NCBI RefSeq assembly: GCF_022410515.1 | Contig: NZ_JACSDI010000001.1 | Location: forward strand, 930,001-994,000 | DNA: 64,000 bases | Direction: 5' to 3' | From: Shewanella cutis | GTDB taxonomy: Bacteria > Pseudomonadota > Gammaproteobacteria > Enterobacterales > Shewanellaceae | Shown here: positions 46,494 through 57,386 of the stretch, in pieces | Position numbering within the stretch: the stretch's first letter is position 1 | Layout: every line of letters starts with the position of its first letter | Notes under the pieces: model-generated | The model's input: only the letters and a program-made list of their open reading frames with translations | Told to the model about the DNA's origin: nothing | Databases searched by the model: none | Position numbers and translations under genes: made by a program

Positions 46494-49400
46494 TTATTCC
46501 TTCGCCAACTGCTGCTGCGCCCACTCTTGGAGTTGAATCGCGAGCTCAAGCCCTAGGGAAAAATCGAATTGTCCCGTGGCTTGCTTTAATTCGGCAATGA
46601 GTTGTCGTTGTGGCTGCAATACCGTTAATTGACTTAACCGTTCAACTAAAGGTAATGCGTCGGTATTATATTCTTTAAGGTTTTGAGTTAATTGGGCAAA
46701 TAACTGCATCAATTCTGTCGTAGAAATAGACTGCGACGCCTCATCGGGTTGATTTACCGCCTGCCACTCGGTCAATAAGGCTAATAGCTGCTGGAGCTTG
46801 GCATGCAGCAAGTGGATAGCATGGCTCACGGTTTTCTGGGTATCTGCATCAAGCTGCTGCAGGCTGCTGATATCGTTAAGACTTGCTTCTAATCGGCCCG
46901 AGTCATCTTTGAGCGACACGGCACCAATATTGCCCGCCACTCCTTTGAGAGTATGTAGACTTAATCTCAAGCCTGAAAGATTATCCTGTGAAAATTCATC
47001 TTGCTGATTCTGCAGAAGTTTAGCGCCAGTCTGCACAAATAAAGTTAATAAATGCCGATACAAATCAGCGTTGTAGTTACACAGCGCCAACCCAACATCA
47101 ATATCAAGCTCTTCAACCAAGGGTAAACCCTGTTTAAGCTGTGCCTTATCAAGATCATGGACCTCGGGAGTTAGAGCTAAGGCTTGCACACTATACACCG
47201 ATACATGCTGTGCAATGATGGAATACAATTCTTGCACTTGGAAAGGTTTATTAATCTGGGCATTCATACCTGCCGCCAAGGCTCTTTCCCTATCAGAGTC
47301 CATCGCATTGGCTGTCATGGCTATAATGGGCAAATCGGCAAACTGTGGCTGCGCACGAATAAGCCGTGTTGCTTCATAACCATCCATTACGGGCATTTGT
47401 CCATCCATCAACACACAATCGAAGGATTGCTGAGCCAGCAGTGCTAACGCTTCTTGACCGTGCTGGGCGACGGTGACTCGCGCTCCAGCTTGACGCAATA
47501 ACTCAACGGCTAATTCTTGATTCAGATAATTATCTTCAACGAGCAACAATTCTACGCCCGCTAATTGATTTTTTAAGCTTGCAATAGATTGATGCTCAAG
47601 GTGTTGCCCAAAAGGAGAGCTATCCCTGTTGAGCAACAATAATAACGATTCGCCTATGGCGCGCAGCAATAGCGGATGCTGTTTCACAATGATTTGTGGG
47701 TGCTTGTCCACTAGAGATGATATGGTCACAGGCTCACAACCATTACCGATTAACAATAAACCAAGCTTGTCGTTGGCTAGTACCACACTCAATAATTCTG
47801 GCTCAAATGCGCTAGTGTCACACATAATCAGATGCTGACTTGTACAGGCGCTTAACTCGGTCAACGCCATATGCATCTCTAGCGTGCGCACCTGCATACC
47901 GATGCGAGCAGCAAAGCGGCTATACATCGCGCTCAAATCTGGCGCAAATCCAACGATTGAAAGGCTTTGTCCTTGAAGCGCGGCAAATTGTGTCGACAAA
48001 TCATAGGGCTTGACCAAGGGCAAATGCAGACGCAAATAAAAACGCGATCCTTGCCCTAACTCACTTTCACACCATACCTCCCCTTGCATTAATTCACTCA
48101 GGCGTTTACAGATTGCTAACCCTAAACCCGTTCCACCGTATTTGCGGGAAGTCGATGTATCGACTTGTTCAAACGAGTGGAATAGTCGTGCCTGTTTATC
48201 TAAGGGAATACCGATGCCATCATCTGCCACACAAAAAGTCAGCGTAGCGCCTTGCTTATCAAGCTCAGCTTGGCAACTGAGTAAAATATCACTGCCCTTG
48301 GGAGAGAATTTCACCGCATTGTTGCAGTAGTTCAGTAAAATCTGCCCTAGGCGCAGCGGATCACCAAGAAAATAGCGTGGACAATCGGTAGCGATGTCGT
48401 AAATCAAGCGCATGCTATTTTCTTCAACCTTAAAACCAATCACATTGCTCAACTGAGTCAACACCTCATCAAGGTCAAACTCGATGTGCTCTACCGTGAG
48501 TTTATTGGCTTCGATTTTTGAAAAATCCAAAATATCGTTAATGATATTGAGCAATGAGCCAGCGGCCTGATGCACCTTAGCAATATAATCCTTTCTTTTT
48601 TCGGCTAAATCCGTTTGCAATGCCAGATAAGACATACCGATAATGGCATTCATTGGTGTGCGTATTTCGTGGGACATATTCGCTAAAAAGTCTGACTTTG
48701 CGCGATTGGCCGCATCCGCCTGCACCTTAGCGCTCGCCAGCTCAGCTTGAATGGCCTTATCTTGAGTAATATCTAAGGCCCAACATAAATTAGCATGCTG
48801 GCCATCATGGAATGTGGGATAGGCGGTAAACGATACATCAAGTAACTGGCCATGAGTCCCCTTGAGCTTAGACTCAAATACGACATATTCCTGCTCGGGC
48901 GCAAGTCCACGAATGTAATGCTGATAATCCTTAGGTTGGAGAAAAATATCAGCCACAGCATGCTCAACGTCTAGTCCAGTCATCTGTGTCATTTGCGCAT
49001 TCACATAACGGCAAATACCATTAACGCAAACCCAGACTCCAATCGGGCTCATCCCCAGCACGTTTTTGAGCAGATTACGCTCATGGCGAATAAGGCTGTC
49101 CACCAAGCGGCGCTCGGCCAAATTGTGGTAAGTAGCGAGCACAAACGGCTCAGCATTTAACTCAATAAATTTAAGCGTCACCTCAACGGAAATCGCTTGC
49201 CCAAGACGGTTGGTAATCTCCGCCTCAAATTTAAGCCCCCCTTGTTTGAGTACCTCTTCAACACTCTGCGCTATTTGAGAAACCGAGCCCATAAAGGTAT
49301 CTGCAAGATGAAATTGTGTTAGTGAAGTGCCAACTAACAATGCCTTATCTTCAACCTGCAGCAAGCTTTGCAGTGCCGCATTACACTCCTTAATCGTTCC

Positions 49401-51590
49401 TTGATTGTCGATAATCACACAGGCACTATCAACAGAATCAAATAACGCGTGGAACTTTTGTAAGCTGGATTTAAGCTCTAGCGCATAGGCTTGACGTAAC
49501 ATCATCTCGCGCTTGAGCATATGGCGCCATATCATAAACACCATAAATAACACTAATAGCACCGCAACAGACACACTCACCCAACGCTTAATCACCTGGG
49601 GATCAATACCTTTTGTATACAATACCTTAAACCAACGGTCATCTAACTCGGCACGCGTATTTACAGGGATTGCGGCCAACGCTTTATTTAAAATACTCTG
49701 AAATTCTGGCCAATCCTGGCGAACTCCGATGGCATTTTTAAACTCATAATCCAGCGGGGTAACCAGCTCTAACTGTTTATATTCTGGAGATTTGAGCGAT
49801 TTTACCGCCTTGGGTAATAAAACAATCGCAGCATCCACCTCTGCCGTTAACGTTGCGGCCAACACATCTTCTAATCGATTGAATCGAAATAGGTTTAATT
49901 GCGGGTAATGTTCGGTTAAATATTCATCAGTGATATCACTGCGGGTAACTGCCACTTTTTTACCGAATAATCCTTTTATACCCTTAACGACTGCGGCGTC
50001 TTTTCGCATCACAATTACTGCGGGGAAATTGCCGATATCATCGGTGTACAGAAAACGATCTTGGCGTTTTTGGCTAACTGAAATGAGCGAAATCATATCA
50101 AGTTTGCCTACATCAAAATCCGCCATGGTTTGCTGCCAAGATGCAGTGGGTTGAACCTCTAAATTAATAGGGAGCAATTTAGCTAGCTCGGATAAATAGC
50201 TAGCCATTAGCCCCGCATGCTTGCCTGCTTGGTCAAAGTAATCTAACGGTGCACCATCGGGCTCAATCCCCACGCGGATTAATGGATGTTGCCGTAAAAA
50301 TTCCCGCTCTGGTGGCGTTAATGTATTTAAAAACTGCACCTGAGTCTGAGTAGGTAATAGGTCAGCAAGGCGTAACTCGTTGAATGAGAGTGCAGGATTA
50401 AAATTGCGAGTTATGCGCTTAAAATCGAGATACAAGGGGTCAAAATCCAGTATTGATTTATAGTCGTAATAATTATTCGGGGTAATAACCACCAAGGGAG
50501 AAACAAAACTGCCTTTACTCCACGCCCTACCGCTAGCAGTTAAATGATCAAATAAAATCGATAAAGCAATAGCCCCTGAAAACTCACTTCCCGCAATTGC
50601 AGCCTGAATTTTATCTTGTGCCATCGCCTGCCCCAACGTCTTTGACCATAGCATTGAGCCTATAGCTGGCACATTTTCGCCCTCGGGTTGGTGGACTTTT
50701 TCTGCTATAGCAACGGCTGCAGCCGCATTCATAGTGACTATGGTAGTTAATGCTGGTTGCGCAGCGATAGCACTGTCAAATTCTGCCAAGGCTTGCTCGA
50801 TACTCCAATCGGTATATGCGACTTTCAGCGTTCCCTTGGTTGGCAAAGAATTCATAAAATGCTGTACATCTTCAACTCCTCGTTCAACATTCGAATTACC
50901 CTGAGGGCCTGCAATTAACAATACGGCTGGTTGATCATGGTTAAGCCGATTTATCGCTAATAAATTGTGCATCAATAGCTGGCCAGATTTGTGATCATTG
51001 AGATTCACACTGGCAATCAAATTGGGCAGTTCAGCTAAGGTAGTAGGACTGAGCATGTCGAGCTCAGACCTTAATGTCACAACGGCTGTATGATGCTTTA
51101 GCGACTCAAGGATTAATTCCCGACCAAAATCAGCGATGGGAACAAATATCAGACCATCAGTCCCCAAATTGAGCGCCTCGCGCCCTAACGCCATCAGACT
51201 GTCTTGCGTGCCATCGCTGTAGGATACAGTTAAGCGAATATTTAAATCCGCAGCAGCAGCTTGCGCCATCAAGCCAACTTGTCGATTAAAAGGCGTATCC
51301 ATGGACAAAATCATGCTGACATGTAAAGAGGAAAATGGCTCTTGAGCAAACTCAACAGCATTAGAAATTGATTGAGATGGTGCGGCACTTACATTCAGAC
51401 AAATAAAGAGACCAGCGAACAACAGGCAATATAAGCGCAATGACGCACGACCATAGGAAAGTAAGATTAAAAACGATTGTTTTAATGTGCTTGCAGACTT
51501 ACAAATGACACTCAATATCGCCAACCAGCTGAACCGATAACTTAAGCTATCGTATAGCGCAAATTTATTTCCATTCGTGCCTTGTATCAT
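46494..51590 (-). CDS. Giant hybrid sensor kinase with two periplasmic binding domains
   Basis: About 1698 residues. An N-terminal hydrophobic segment leads to a sugar-binding-type (Peripla_BP_4) domain (about 80-380) and an SBP_bac_3 amino-acid-type domain (about 445-670). After one membrane helix (near 680-700) follow PAS regions, HisKA ([20 protein letters not shown]), HATPase ([12 protein letters not shown]), a degenerate receiver-like region, a receiver with [14 protein letters not shown], and an Hpt domain ([15 protein letters not shown]). It can therefore run a full phosphorelay. The frame extends to 51644; I chose the ATG at 51590 but the start is uncertain. Neighbours suggest an operon with the double-receiver kinase and cross-talk to the divergent HD-GYP gene. 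Confidence 0.88.
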   Translation of the reverse strand: MIQGTNGNKFALYDSLSYRFSWLAILSVICKSASTLKQSFLILLSYGRASLRLYCLLFAGLFICLNVSAAPSQSISNAVEFAQEPFSSLHVSMILSMDTPFNRQVGLMAQAAAADLNIRLTVSYSDGTQDSLMALGREALNLGTDGLIFVPIADFGRELILESLKHHTAVVTLRSELDMLSPTTLAELPNLIASVNLNDHKSGQLLMHNLLAINRLNHDQPAVLLIAGPQGNSNVERGVEDVQHFMNSLPTKGTLKVAYTDWSIEQALAEFDSAIAAQPALTTIVTMNAAAAVAIAEKVHQPEGENVPAIGSMLWSKTLGQAMAQDKIQAAIAGSEFSGAIALSILFDHLTASGRAWSKGSFVSPLVVITPNNYYDYKSILDFDPLYLDFKRITRNFNPALSFNELRLADLLPTQTQVQFLNTLTPPEREFLRQHPLIRVGIEPDGAPLDYFDQAGKHAGLMASYLSELAKLLPINLEVQPTASWQQTMADFDVGKLDMISLISVSQKRQDRFLYTDDIGNFPAVIVMRKDAAVVKGIKGLFGKKVAVTRSDITDEYLTEHYPQLNLFRFNRLEDVLAATLTAEVDAAIVLLPKAVKSLKSPEYKQLELVTPLDYEFKNAIGVRQDWPEFQSILNKALAAIPVNTRAELDDRWFKVLYTKGIDPQVIKRWVSVSVAVLLVLFMVFMIWRHMLKREMMLRQAYALELKSSLQKFHALFDSVDSACVIIDNQGTIKECNAALQSLLQVEDKALLVGTSLTQFHLADTFMGSVSQIAQSVEEVLKQGGLKFEAEITNRLGQAISVEVTLKFIELNAEPFVLATYHNLAERRLVDSLIRHERNLLKNVLGMSPIGVWVCVNGICRYVNAQMTQMTGLDVEHAVADIFLQPKDYQHYIRGLAPEQEYVVFESKLKGTHGQLLDVSFTAYPTFHDGQHANLCWALDITQDKAIQAELASAKVQADAANRAKSDFLANMSHEIRTPMNAIIGMSYLALQTDLAEKRKDYIAKVHQAAGSLLNIINDILDFSKIEANKLTVEHIEFDLDEVLTQLSNVIGFKVEENSMRLIYDIATDCPRYFLGDPLRLGQILLNYCNNAVKFSPKGSDILLSCQAELDKQGATLTFCVADDGIGIPLDKQARLFHSFEQVDTSTSRKYGGTGLGLAICKRLSELMQGEVWCESELGQGSRFYLRLHLPLVKPYDLSTQFAALQGQSLSIVGFAPDLSAMYSRFAARIGMQVRTLEMHMALTELSACTSQHLIMCDTSAFEPELLSVVLANDKLGLLLIGNGCEPVTISSLVDKHPQIIVKQHPLLLRAIGESLLLLLNRDSSPFGQHLEHQSIASLKNQLAGVELLLVEDNYLNQELAVELLRQAGARVTVAQHGQEALALLAQQSFDCVLMDGQMPVMDGYEATRLIRAQPQFADLPIIAMTANAMDSDRERALAAGMNAQINKPFQVQELYSIIAQHVSVYSVQALALTPEVHDLDKAQLKQGLPLVEELDIDVGLALCNYNADLYRHLLTLFVQTGAKLLQNQQDEFSQDNLSGLRLSLHTLKGVAGNIGAVSLKDDSGRLEASLNDISSLQQLDADTQKTVSHAIHLLHAKLQQLLALLTEWQAVNQPDEASQSISTTELMQLFAQLTQNLKEYNTDALPLVERLSQLTVLQPQRQLIAELKQATGQFDFSLGLELAIQLQEWAQQQLAKE

Positions 51591-51776
51591 AGATTTTTTA
51601 TTCCTAAACAAGATAAGGTGACACACCGCACCACGCACATTCAATCAACTCAACAGACTCTTAAACATGGTAAAAATTGAAAGCTACATGCTAACATAGC
51701 ACAGAGTGATTTACGGACTACTCACACATTGACGATGTGGAGGAGATGTAATGCATAGGATAAATAAGGGACTATT

Positions 51777-52850
51777 ATGACGCAGATGCCGGCTAAACCC
51801 ATCATTTTAATCGTTGATGATTCAGCGGATAATATTCAAATTATGAATGGCTTACTGTGTGATAAATATAGTATTCGCGCAGCCACATCCGGCGCGAAAG
51901 CCCTCGCCTTAGCCAGTCTTGACCCTATTCCGGATCTCATTCTATTAGACGTGATGATGCCTGAGATGGATGGATTCCAATCCTGTAGCCGCCTAAAATT
52001 AAATCCTGTCACTCGCCACATTCCAATTATCTTTGTCACAGCAAAAACAGACACCCTAGATGAGCGCACAGGTTTTGAATTAGGTGCTGTCGACTATATT
52101 TCTAAGCCCATAAATCCTGCCATTCTGGAAGCTCGAATACAGACACATTTAAAATTAGCGTCGAGAACTAACCTGCTCGAAGACCTTGTACAACAACGCA
52201 CTCTAGAGCTTGAATCTGCAAGGCAAAAAATTATCAACAAACTCGGCCGTGCCGCTGAATTTAGGGATAATGAAACTGGCTTACATATTATCAGAATGAG
52301 CCAGTATAGTTTTTTGTTAGCACAACAAATTGGACAACCTGCCTATTGGTGCCAATTACTGCTAAATGCAGCGCCAATGCATGATATCGGAAAAATCGGT
52401 ATACCCGATGCAATTTTACTAAAACCCGGAAAGTTAACCCTTGAAGAATATCAAATAATTCAAAAACACCCGGAAATCGGTGCTGAAATAATAGGCGAAG
52501 ATGACGATCCACTATTGCATATGGCCAAAGAGATTGCGCTTTATCACCATGAACGCTGGGATGGCACAGGCTACCCTTGTAAGCTCAGTCAAAAGCAAAT
52601 CCCACTTTGTGCCCGTATCGCCACGATCGCAGATGTGTTTGATGCCTTAACGACTTCACGCCCTTATAAAGCCGCTTGGAGTATCGACGATGCATTTAAC
52701 TATTTGCGCGATGGCGCAGGCTCGCAGTTTGATCCATTTCTGGTTAGTGCATTCCTCGAATGCAAAGCGGAAATTACCGATATTTGCACCCAATTCGCAG
52801 AACCAACGTCAGAGCATTCTACAGTTGTGGAAGTCGAATTAACTGATTGA
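51777..52850 (+). CDS. Response regulator with HD-GYP phosphodiesterase domain
   Basis: A 357-residue protein: receiver (about 10-125, Asp in LILLDVMMPEMDG), a short coiled coil, and an HD-GYP domain (about 150-345) with HDIGKIGIPDAIL and HHERWDGTGYP, the complete metal and GYP motifs. HD-GYP enzymes hydrolyse cyclic di-GMP, so this is a likely output of the neighbouring phosphorelay. It is divergent from the giant hybrid kinase, with a 186-bp gap that should hold both promoters. Confidence 0.93.
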   Translation: MTQMPAKPIILIVDDSADNIQIMNGLLCDKYSIRAATSGAKALALASLDPIPDLILLDVMMPEMDGFQSCSRLKLNPVTRHIPIIFVTAKTDTLDERTGFELGAVDYISKPINPAILEARIQTHLKLASRTNLLEDLVQQRTLELESARQKIINKLGRAAEFRDNETGLHIIRMSQYSFLLAQQIGQPAYWCQLLLNAAPMHDIGKIGIPDAILLKPGKLTLEEYQIIQKHPEIGAEIIGEDDDPLLHMAKEIALYHHERWDGTGYPCKLSQKQIPLCARIATIADVFDALTTSRPYKAAWSIDDAFNYLRDGAGSQFDPFLVSAFLECKAEITDICTQFAEPTSEHSTVVEVELTD

Positions 52851-52984
52851 TTTAGTTAGTGAGTCACTCTCATACTCGAACCATCAAAGATCTGGGATCG
52901 CATTGATTATCGCCAAACAACCTAAAGAGAGCAGTTTGTGCTCCTTCAGGCTGTTAGGTCAGAGTCTATTATCGCGCCATCAGG

Positions 52985-54211
52985 CTATTTAATCGCCTTT
53001 TCGGTTTGATCGACGATGGTCAATACCGCGGTGTCACCCACCACGTTGCAAGAGGTCAGCACCATATCGATGATGCGATCCAGCGCGGCCACTATCGCAA
53101 AGGCTTCAATCGGCAAGCCCATTTGATGGATTAATACGCCAATCATCACCATACCGCCACCGGGCACACCACCGGCGCCAACCGATAATAAAAAGATACT
53201 AAATAGCAGCGAAGGCAATTGCTCGCTGGTGATTGGCATACCAAAGGCATTGGCGACAAAGAAAATCGCAATGGTGATATAAATCGCCACGCCACCCATA
53301 TTCATGGTCGCCCCGAGCGGCACACCAAAGCCAGCCACAGAGCAGTTAACCCCGAGCTTTTCGGTTAGCGTACGCATAGTCACAGGAATCGTGGCATTGG
53401 AGCTGGCGGTAGACAGTGAAAACAGCACTTGCTCCTGCGTCTTCGCCCGAAAGGTCTTGGCTGAAATCGGTGTAAACATACCAACGGCCAACGGATACAC
53501 CACAAAAATCCACAGTAATAACAACGCTAAAATCAGCACTAGGTATTCGAGCACACTCATAAATACCGCTGCATCTAAGGTTGCACCCAACTTAAACATC
53601 AGCGCAAACACCCCGTAAGGCGCGAGACTCATGACCACAGAAATCAGTTTCATCATGATTTTATTCGCGGTTTGAAAGCCCTGAACCGCACCAGCCACGT
53701 GCTCACCGAGGGATTTCATCACTCCACCGAGCATCAGTGCCATAAAGATCACTTGCAGCATATTGCCCGACATAAATGCCGCTACTGGGTTGCGCGGCAC
53801 TATATCAATCAGCAGCGCCATTAAGCTGGGGAGTTCAGTCGCGGTAATGGCGACACCATCGGTGCTACTCATATCGACACCTTTACCAGGGTCGAGCAAT
53901 AGCACCACTAACAGAGCGGTAGAAATAGCCACTACGGTATTCACTATGTAAAAGCCGAAGGTTTTGCCGCCAAGGCGCCCAAAGCTTTTTAAGTCCTGCA
54001 GCTCACACACGCCGCAAACGATACTGACAAACACCAGCGGTACGACCAACATCATAATCATATTGACGAACATAGTGCCGACACCGCCAGCCAGTTCGAC
54101 TAAATTGCCAGAAAAGAAGCCTATATCGTTTAAAAAATACTGCACTAAGGTGCCAAGAATAAGTCCCGCAAATAGACCGATAAAGATCCGTGTCGAAAGT
54201 GATTTCATCAT
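52985..54211 (-). CDS. Dicarboxylate/amino acid:cation symporter (DAACS family)
   Basis: A 408-residue GltP/SstT-like transporter with about eight membrane helices and two re-entrant loops. The serine-rich loop SLSTASSNATIPVTM, the unwound helix motif GATMNMGG, and the final DRIIDMVLTSCNVVGDT are conserved features that bind cation and substrate. Substrate (glutamate, aspartate, serine/threonine or dicarboxylate) cannot be decided from sequence. Single gene. Confidence 0.9.
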   Translation of the reverse strand: MMKSLSTRIFIGLFAGLILGTLVQYFLNDIGFFSGNLVELAGGVGTMFVNMIMMLVVPLVFVSIVCGVCELQDLKSFGRLGGKTFGFYIVNTVVAISTALLVVLLLDPGKGVDMSSTDGVAITATELPSLMALLIDIVPRNPVAAFMSGNMLQVIFMALMLGGVMKSLGEHVAGAVQGFQTANKIMMKLISVVMSLAPYGVFALMFKLGATLDAAVFMSVLEYLVLILALLLLWIFVVYPLAVGMFTPISAKTFRAKTQEQVLFSLSTASSNATIPVTMRTLTEKLGVNCSVAGFGVPLGATMNMGGVAIYITIAIFFVANAFGMPITSEQLPSLLFSIFLLSVGAGGVPGGGMVMIGVLIHQMGLPIEAFAIVAALDRIIDMVLTSCNVVGDTAVLTIVDQTEKAIK

Positions 54212-54573
54212 GCTTGTGGTTTCCCCAAATAACTCATCTTTTGTTATTCATCTTCCGTAATGAGCAACTTCGGCATTCCCTTTTGATTTAGGCGGGGATA
54301 GTGAAACATGCTGGCTGCAAATTCAATGAATAAATTTGCTTATTTGATTTTCAATTAAGCTAAGCACATCACAAAAATTCTGTATTCAACTGATTTTTAT
54401 TAAAAATAAAATCATCGATCAATAATCACTCTACTAACGCACAAGTTAAAAAATCAAAACCCAAACAGTAATTAAACAAAATAAATACAAATTATCGAGT
54501 AAGGCTGAATAAGGCCAGATTTTAAAACTAAATAAACATTTTAATCAGAATTTAAAACTACACGCCGCAGCAT
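54212..54573. other. AT-rich gap upstream of the symporter gene
   Basis: About 360 bp, very AT-rich, without a gene. It probably holds the symporter promoter and the end of the SMC operon transcript. No clear terminator hairpin was seen. Confidence 0.4.
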
Positions 54574-55473
54574 TTAAAGAGAGATAAATAAGGATGACGA
54601 CTCATCATATGCCAGTAGCACTAATTCAAGTCGATGCGCCAGCAGGTGCTGCTGTTTAATGCTAATTCGTTGCTGAGTTAACCAAAGGCTTAATTGCCGC
54701 CAATTTTTTAAATCGGCTGACTGTAAATATTTAGTCTGAGACGCTTGTTTGGCAAAATCATCAGCGGAATTAATTTGTGGGATAACGAGTAACTCGTTGG
54801 GCGCAAAAAGCGCTAACTGCGGTACGATACAATGGGTCATGCCCGTTAAGGTATGGGCAATTTGCAGCCCTGCGGGGTCGAGATCGGTAAAGGCAATGAT
54901 CGGCATTTTACCCGCCATCGCCTTCAAAAACTGCCGCACACCAATGGGGGAATGGTGGCCGCTACCTCGGTAAATCACCATAATGCGGCTAAGTTCTTCA
55001 GGTAAGCGCGCTTGAGTGATTGCATCGAATATATCTAGGTTTTCAACCACTAAGATGGCGTTAACTTTAAGCTCATGGCAAAGCTGCTCTGCTTCATCTA
55101 AGGGAATACGTAACGAAGAACGCGTAGACATCCCCATGGGGGGTGATTCAAACCCGAGATACTTCAACAAAACATACTCAGCTTCGGGGCGAATACTCGC
55201 CAGCTTTTCATTCTGGCTTTGGGCAGACATGGCGATACGGTCTAGATTAAAATCCAGCGCCTGTAAATCGACGCCCTCTTTTGCCAATACGCCTTGGCGC
55301 AGCAACTCAAAATCCCGTGGCGCAAAACACAAATATTTTTCTGCACCATCAAGCTCGCCCACTTCTAACTCGCGGTAAATCGTTCGCCAGTTAGCATTGA
55401 GTTTTACCCTTGGAGAGCGATTAAGGTAAACGCCCTCCAAGAGTTGCAACTGCTGCCGACCTAGGCGAGCCAT
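54574..55473 (-). CDS. Toprim-domain protein, JetD/MksG-like
   Basis: A 299-residue protein and last gene of the SMC operon. The C-terminal half has the Toprim pattern seen in Wadjet JetD proteins: glutamate in ILVVENLDIFDAI (about 140), then the GSGHHS stretch, then the acidic pair in IIAFTDLDPAGLQIA. In Wadjet systems this subunit cuts DNA after loop extrusion. It is shorter than typical JetD (about 380), and the N-terminal domain is not one I recognise. It overlaps the kleisin-like gene by 13 bp. Confidence 0.8.
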   Translation of the reverse strand: MARLGRQQLQLLEGVYLNRSPRVKLNANWRTIYRELEVGELDGAEKYLCFAPRDFELLRQGVLAKEGVDLQALDFNLDRIAMSAQSQNEKLASIRPEAEYVLLKYLGFESPPMGMSTRSSLRIPLDEAEQLCHELKVNAILVVENLDIFDAITQARLPEELSRIMVIYRGSGHHSPIGVRQFLKAMAGKMPIIAFTDLDPAGLQIAHTLTGMTHCIVPQLALFAPNELLVIPQINSADDFAKQASQTKYLQSADLKNWRQLSLWLTQQRISIKQQHLLAHRLELVLLAYDESSSLFISL

Positions 55474-56681
55474 AATTCCACATCGCGGATAATAAAGTTA
55501 CCGCTGTAGATGGGATGGGGTTCGCCTAAAGGTTCTAACTCGAAGTAGGCTTTATGCTCATCGGGTAAGCCGTCATAGCCGCCAATCACTTGATAAATCC
55601 AGCTTTCAGCATCCCATGGCAGCGCTTTTTCGGCTAAGTAGTCGAGCGCCGACTGACGTAAGCCAGACTCAATCACATCAACAAAATAGGCATCTACGGC
55701 TTGCTTGAGTGGATTATCAGGAATATCAAAGTCTTCACTCTGAGTAAGCGACACGCTCACATCCTGCTCACGCACAGTTTCTATCACGCCCTGACGACTA
55801 ATCGCCTTGATATGGGCGACAATATTCATCAGCTCAAGCTCTTGGCTGGCGTTATGCACATCCACAGAAGCTGGCGCTAACAGCACTTCAGCGCGATTGA
55901 AAAGGCTTGGGATTTCCTTGTGGGACACATGGTCCGCAGGGCGATAATCCGGATGCAAGTCGGTGTATAGCAACCAGCCCTTAAGCAAGCGCGTACGACC
56001 GCGAATTTGCCTAAAGCGGCCAAGGAGTTCCAGCAACCTACCCTGCACCACACTGAGTTCCTGGGCGCACTCGCTCATGGTTTCCTGCAAGGTGGTCACT
56101 AGCAGCTTACGCAGCTCACGGATATCACCGGCGATTTCGCCTAATTCGCTAAACTGGAACATCTCCAAACCATTCAGCAATTCAGATACTTGGCTTTGAG
56201 CTAATTCGTTTTCGCGGATCTTAGCGTTAATGGTGCCGACATAACCGAACTCGTTATTGATCCGCCCCCACAACACGCGGATGGAATAGCGCAAACTGTC
56301 GGCAAAGCTATACACATGCTCACTTAAATCAGACAGATACGCCTCGGCAGCACTGTAGTCTGAGCTATGGCGCGCCTCTTTATAATGGTCCGCCAAGGTT
56401 TTAATGGTGGCGAGCGCCGAGCCGACGTTGGAGTCAATTTGGCGATTGCGCTCATCACTTAAGCCTTCTTCGAGCAAGGCGCGTACCGAGCGTTTAAGGC
56501 GCAGCTCTTGATCTGGCTCTGGGCGCCATAAAATCCCCGCCTGTTTGAGTTTTTCAACCACGGCGGGATCATGGGCATCTTCATTGAGTGAGCCCGCTAA
56601 ATAAGCGTCCATAATGATGTCAGCATGGCGACCTAACTGCTTGAGTAGCTTAACCCCAGCCTGATGTAAGTTACTGCTCAT
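55461..56681 (-). CDS. MksF/JetA-like kleisin subunit
   Basis: A 406-residue mainly helical protein. A winged-helix-like N-terminus (about 1-80, with LLEEGLSDERNRQIDSNVGSA) is followed by long helices and a C-terminal domain ending in YSGNFIIRDVELWLA. By position between the MksE-like and Toprim genes it fits the kleisin (MksF/JetA) that bridges SMC heads. I chose the ATG at 56681, which has AGGAGG upstream; the codon before it is TTG. Sequence identity to known kleisins is not obvious. Confidence 0.75.
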   Translation of the reverse strand: MSSNLHQAGVKLLKQLGRHADIIMDAYLAGSLNEDAHDPAVVEKLKQAGILWRPEPDQELRLKRSVRALLEEGLSDERNRQIDSNVGSALATIKTLADHYKEARHSSDYSAAEAYLSDLSEHVYSFADSLRYSIRVLWGRINNEFGYVGTINAKIRENELAQSQVSELLNGLEMFQFSELGEIAGDIRELRKLLVTTLQETMSECAQELSVVQGRLLELLGRFRQIRGRTRLLKGWLLYTDLHPDYRPADHVSHKEIPSLFNRAEVLLAPASVDVHNASQELELMNIVAHIKAISRQGVIETVREQDVSVSLTQSEDFDIPDNPLKQAVDAYFVDVIESGLRQSALDYLAEKALPWDAESWIYQVIGGYDGLPDEHKAYFELEPLGEPHPIYSGNFIIRDVELWLA

Positions 56682-56723
56682 CAAGGCCTCCTTGGTTTAC
56701 ACCGCGGATGATTGTCCAAAGCA

Positions 56724-57386
56724 TCATAGTAAATCCCGCTGGGTCGCCGTTTCCGCCTGCGCCTCAAGGCTTAAGCCTTCGGTTTCGTCAATAAAACGGA
56801 TCACTTCGTACAGATAATCCAGCTTGCCCGTCGCGATATAAATTTGCTTTTCAACGTTGGGGCGCACCAGATAACCAAGCTCTACTAAGCGTTTGAACAC
56901 TAACTTAATTTGCGCATCACTATTGGTACTGGTTGAGCCAAATAAACGATATTGGCTGAGTTTGGCTAACTGCTCACGAAACGCAGGGGTATCTTCAATT
57001 CGGCTTTGCAGCTCGGTTAACCGTACTGGCGCACCTTCGCTTAAGGGCGCATCTTGGCCGCTGGCTTCCTGCACTAATACCAGCCACTCCACCATAGGGA
57101 TAAGTGCCTGACAAATATCCTTAAACTGCGATGAAATCACCTTGCGCTCGCTCTCGCCTAACTGCAAATAACCGCAGAAAAACACATCACCCTCGGCGGC
57201 CGAGGCCACGGTGCGGTTGATTTGGTTCAGATAGGCTTCAACCCGCTCGCGAGTGCTGTTATTTTTCAATGCACGCCAGCCATCTTCATTGGTGGTGCGG
57301 CAAATAAATTCGCCCTTGAGCAAGAGTTCGATAATGGCGCCCGTGCCAACTAAGACGGTTTGGTTAGATTCGTTCATGGCACTCAT
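56724..57386 (-). CDS. MksE/JetB-like condensin subunit
   Basis: A 220-residue protein with tandem winged-helix character, as in MksE/MukE (KITE) proteins: IIELLLKGEFICRTTNEDGW near the start and IKLVFKRLVELGYLVRP followed by YIATGKLDYLYEVIRFID near the end. Such subunits bind the kleisin and DNA. It overlaps the SMC stop by one base (TAATG), so translation is coupled. A second ATG at 57377 is possible. Confidence 0.8.
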   Translation of the reverse strand: MSAMNESNQTVLVGTGAIIELLLKGEFICRTTNEDGWRALKNNSTRERVEAYLNQINRTVASAAEGDVFFCGYLQLGESERKVISSQFKDICQALIPMVEWLVLVQEASGQDAPLSEGAPVRLTELQSRIEDTPAFREQLAKLSQYRLFGSTSTNSDAQIKLVFKRLVELGYLVRPNVEKQIYIATGKLDYLYEVIRFIDETEGLSLEAQAETATQRDLL

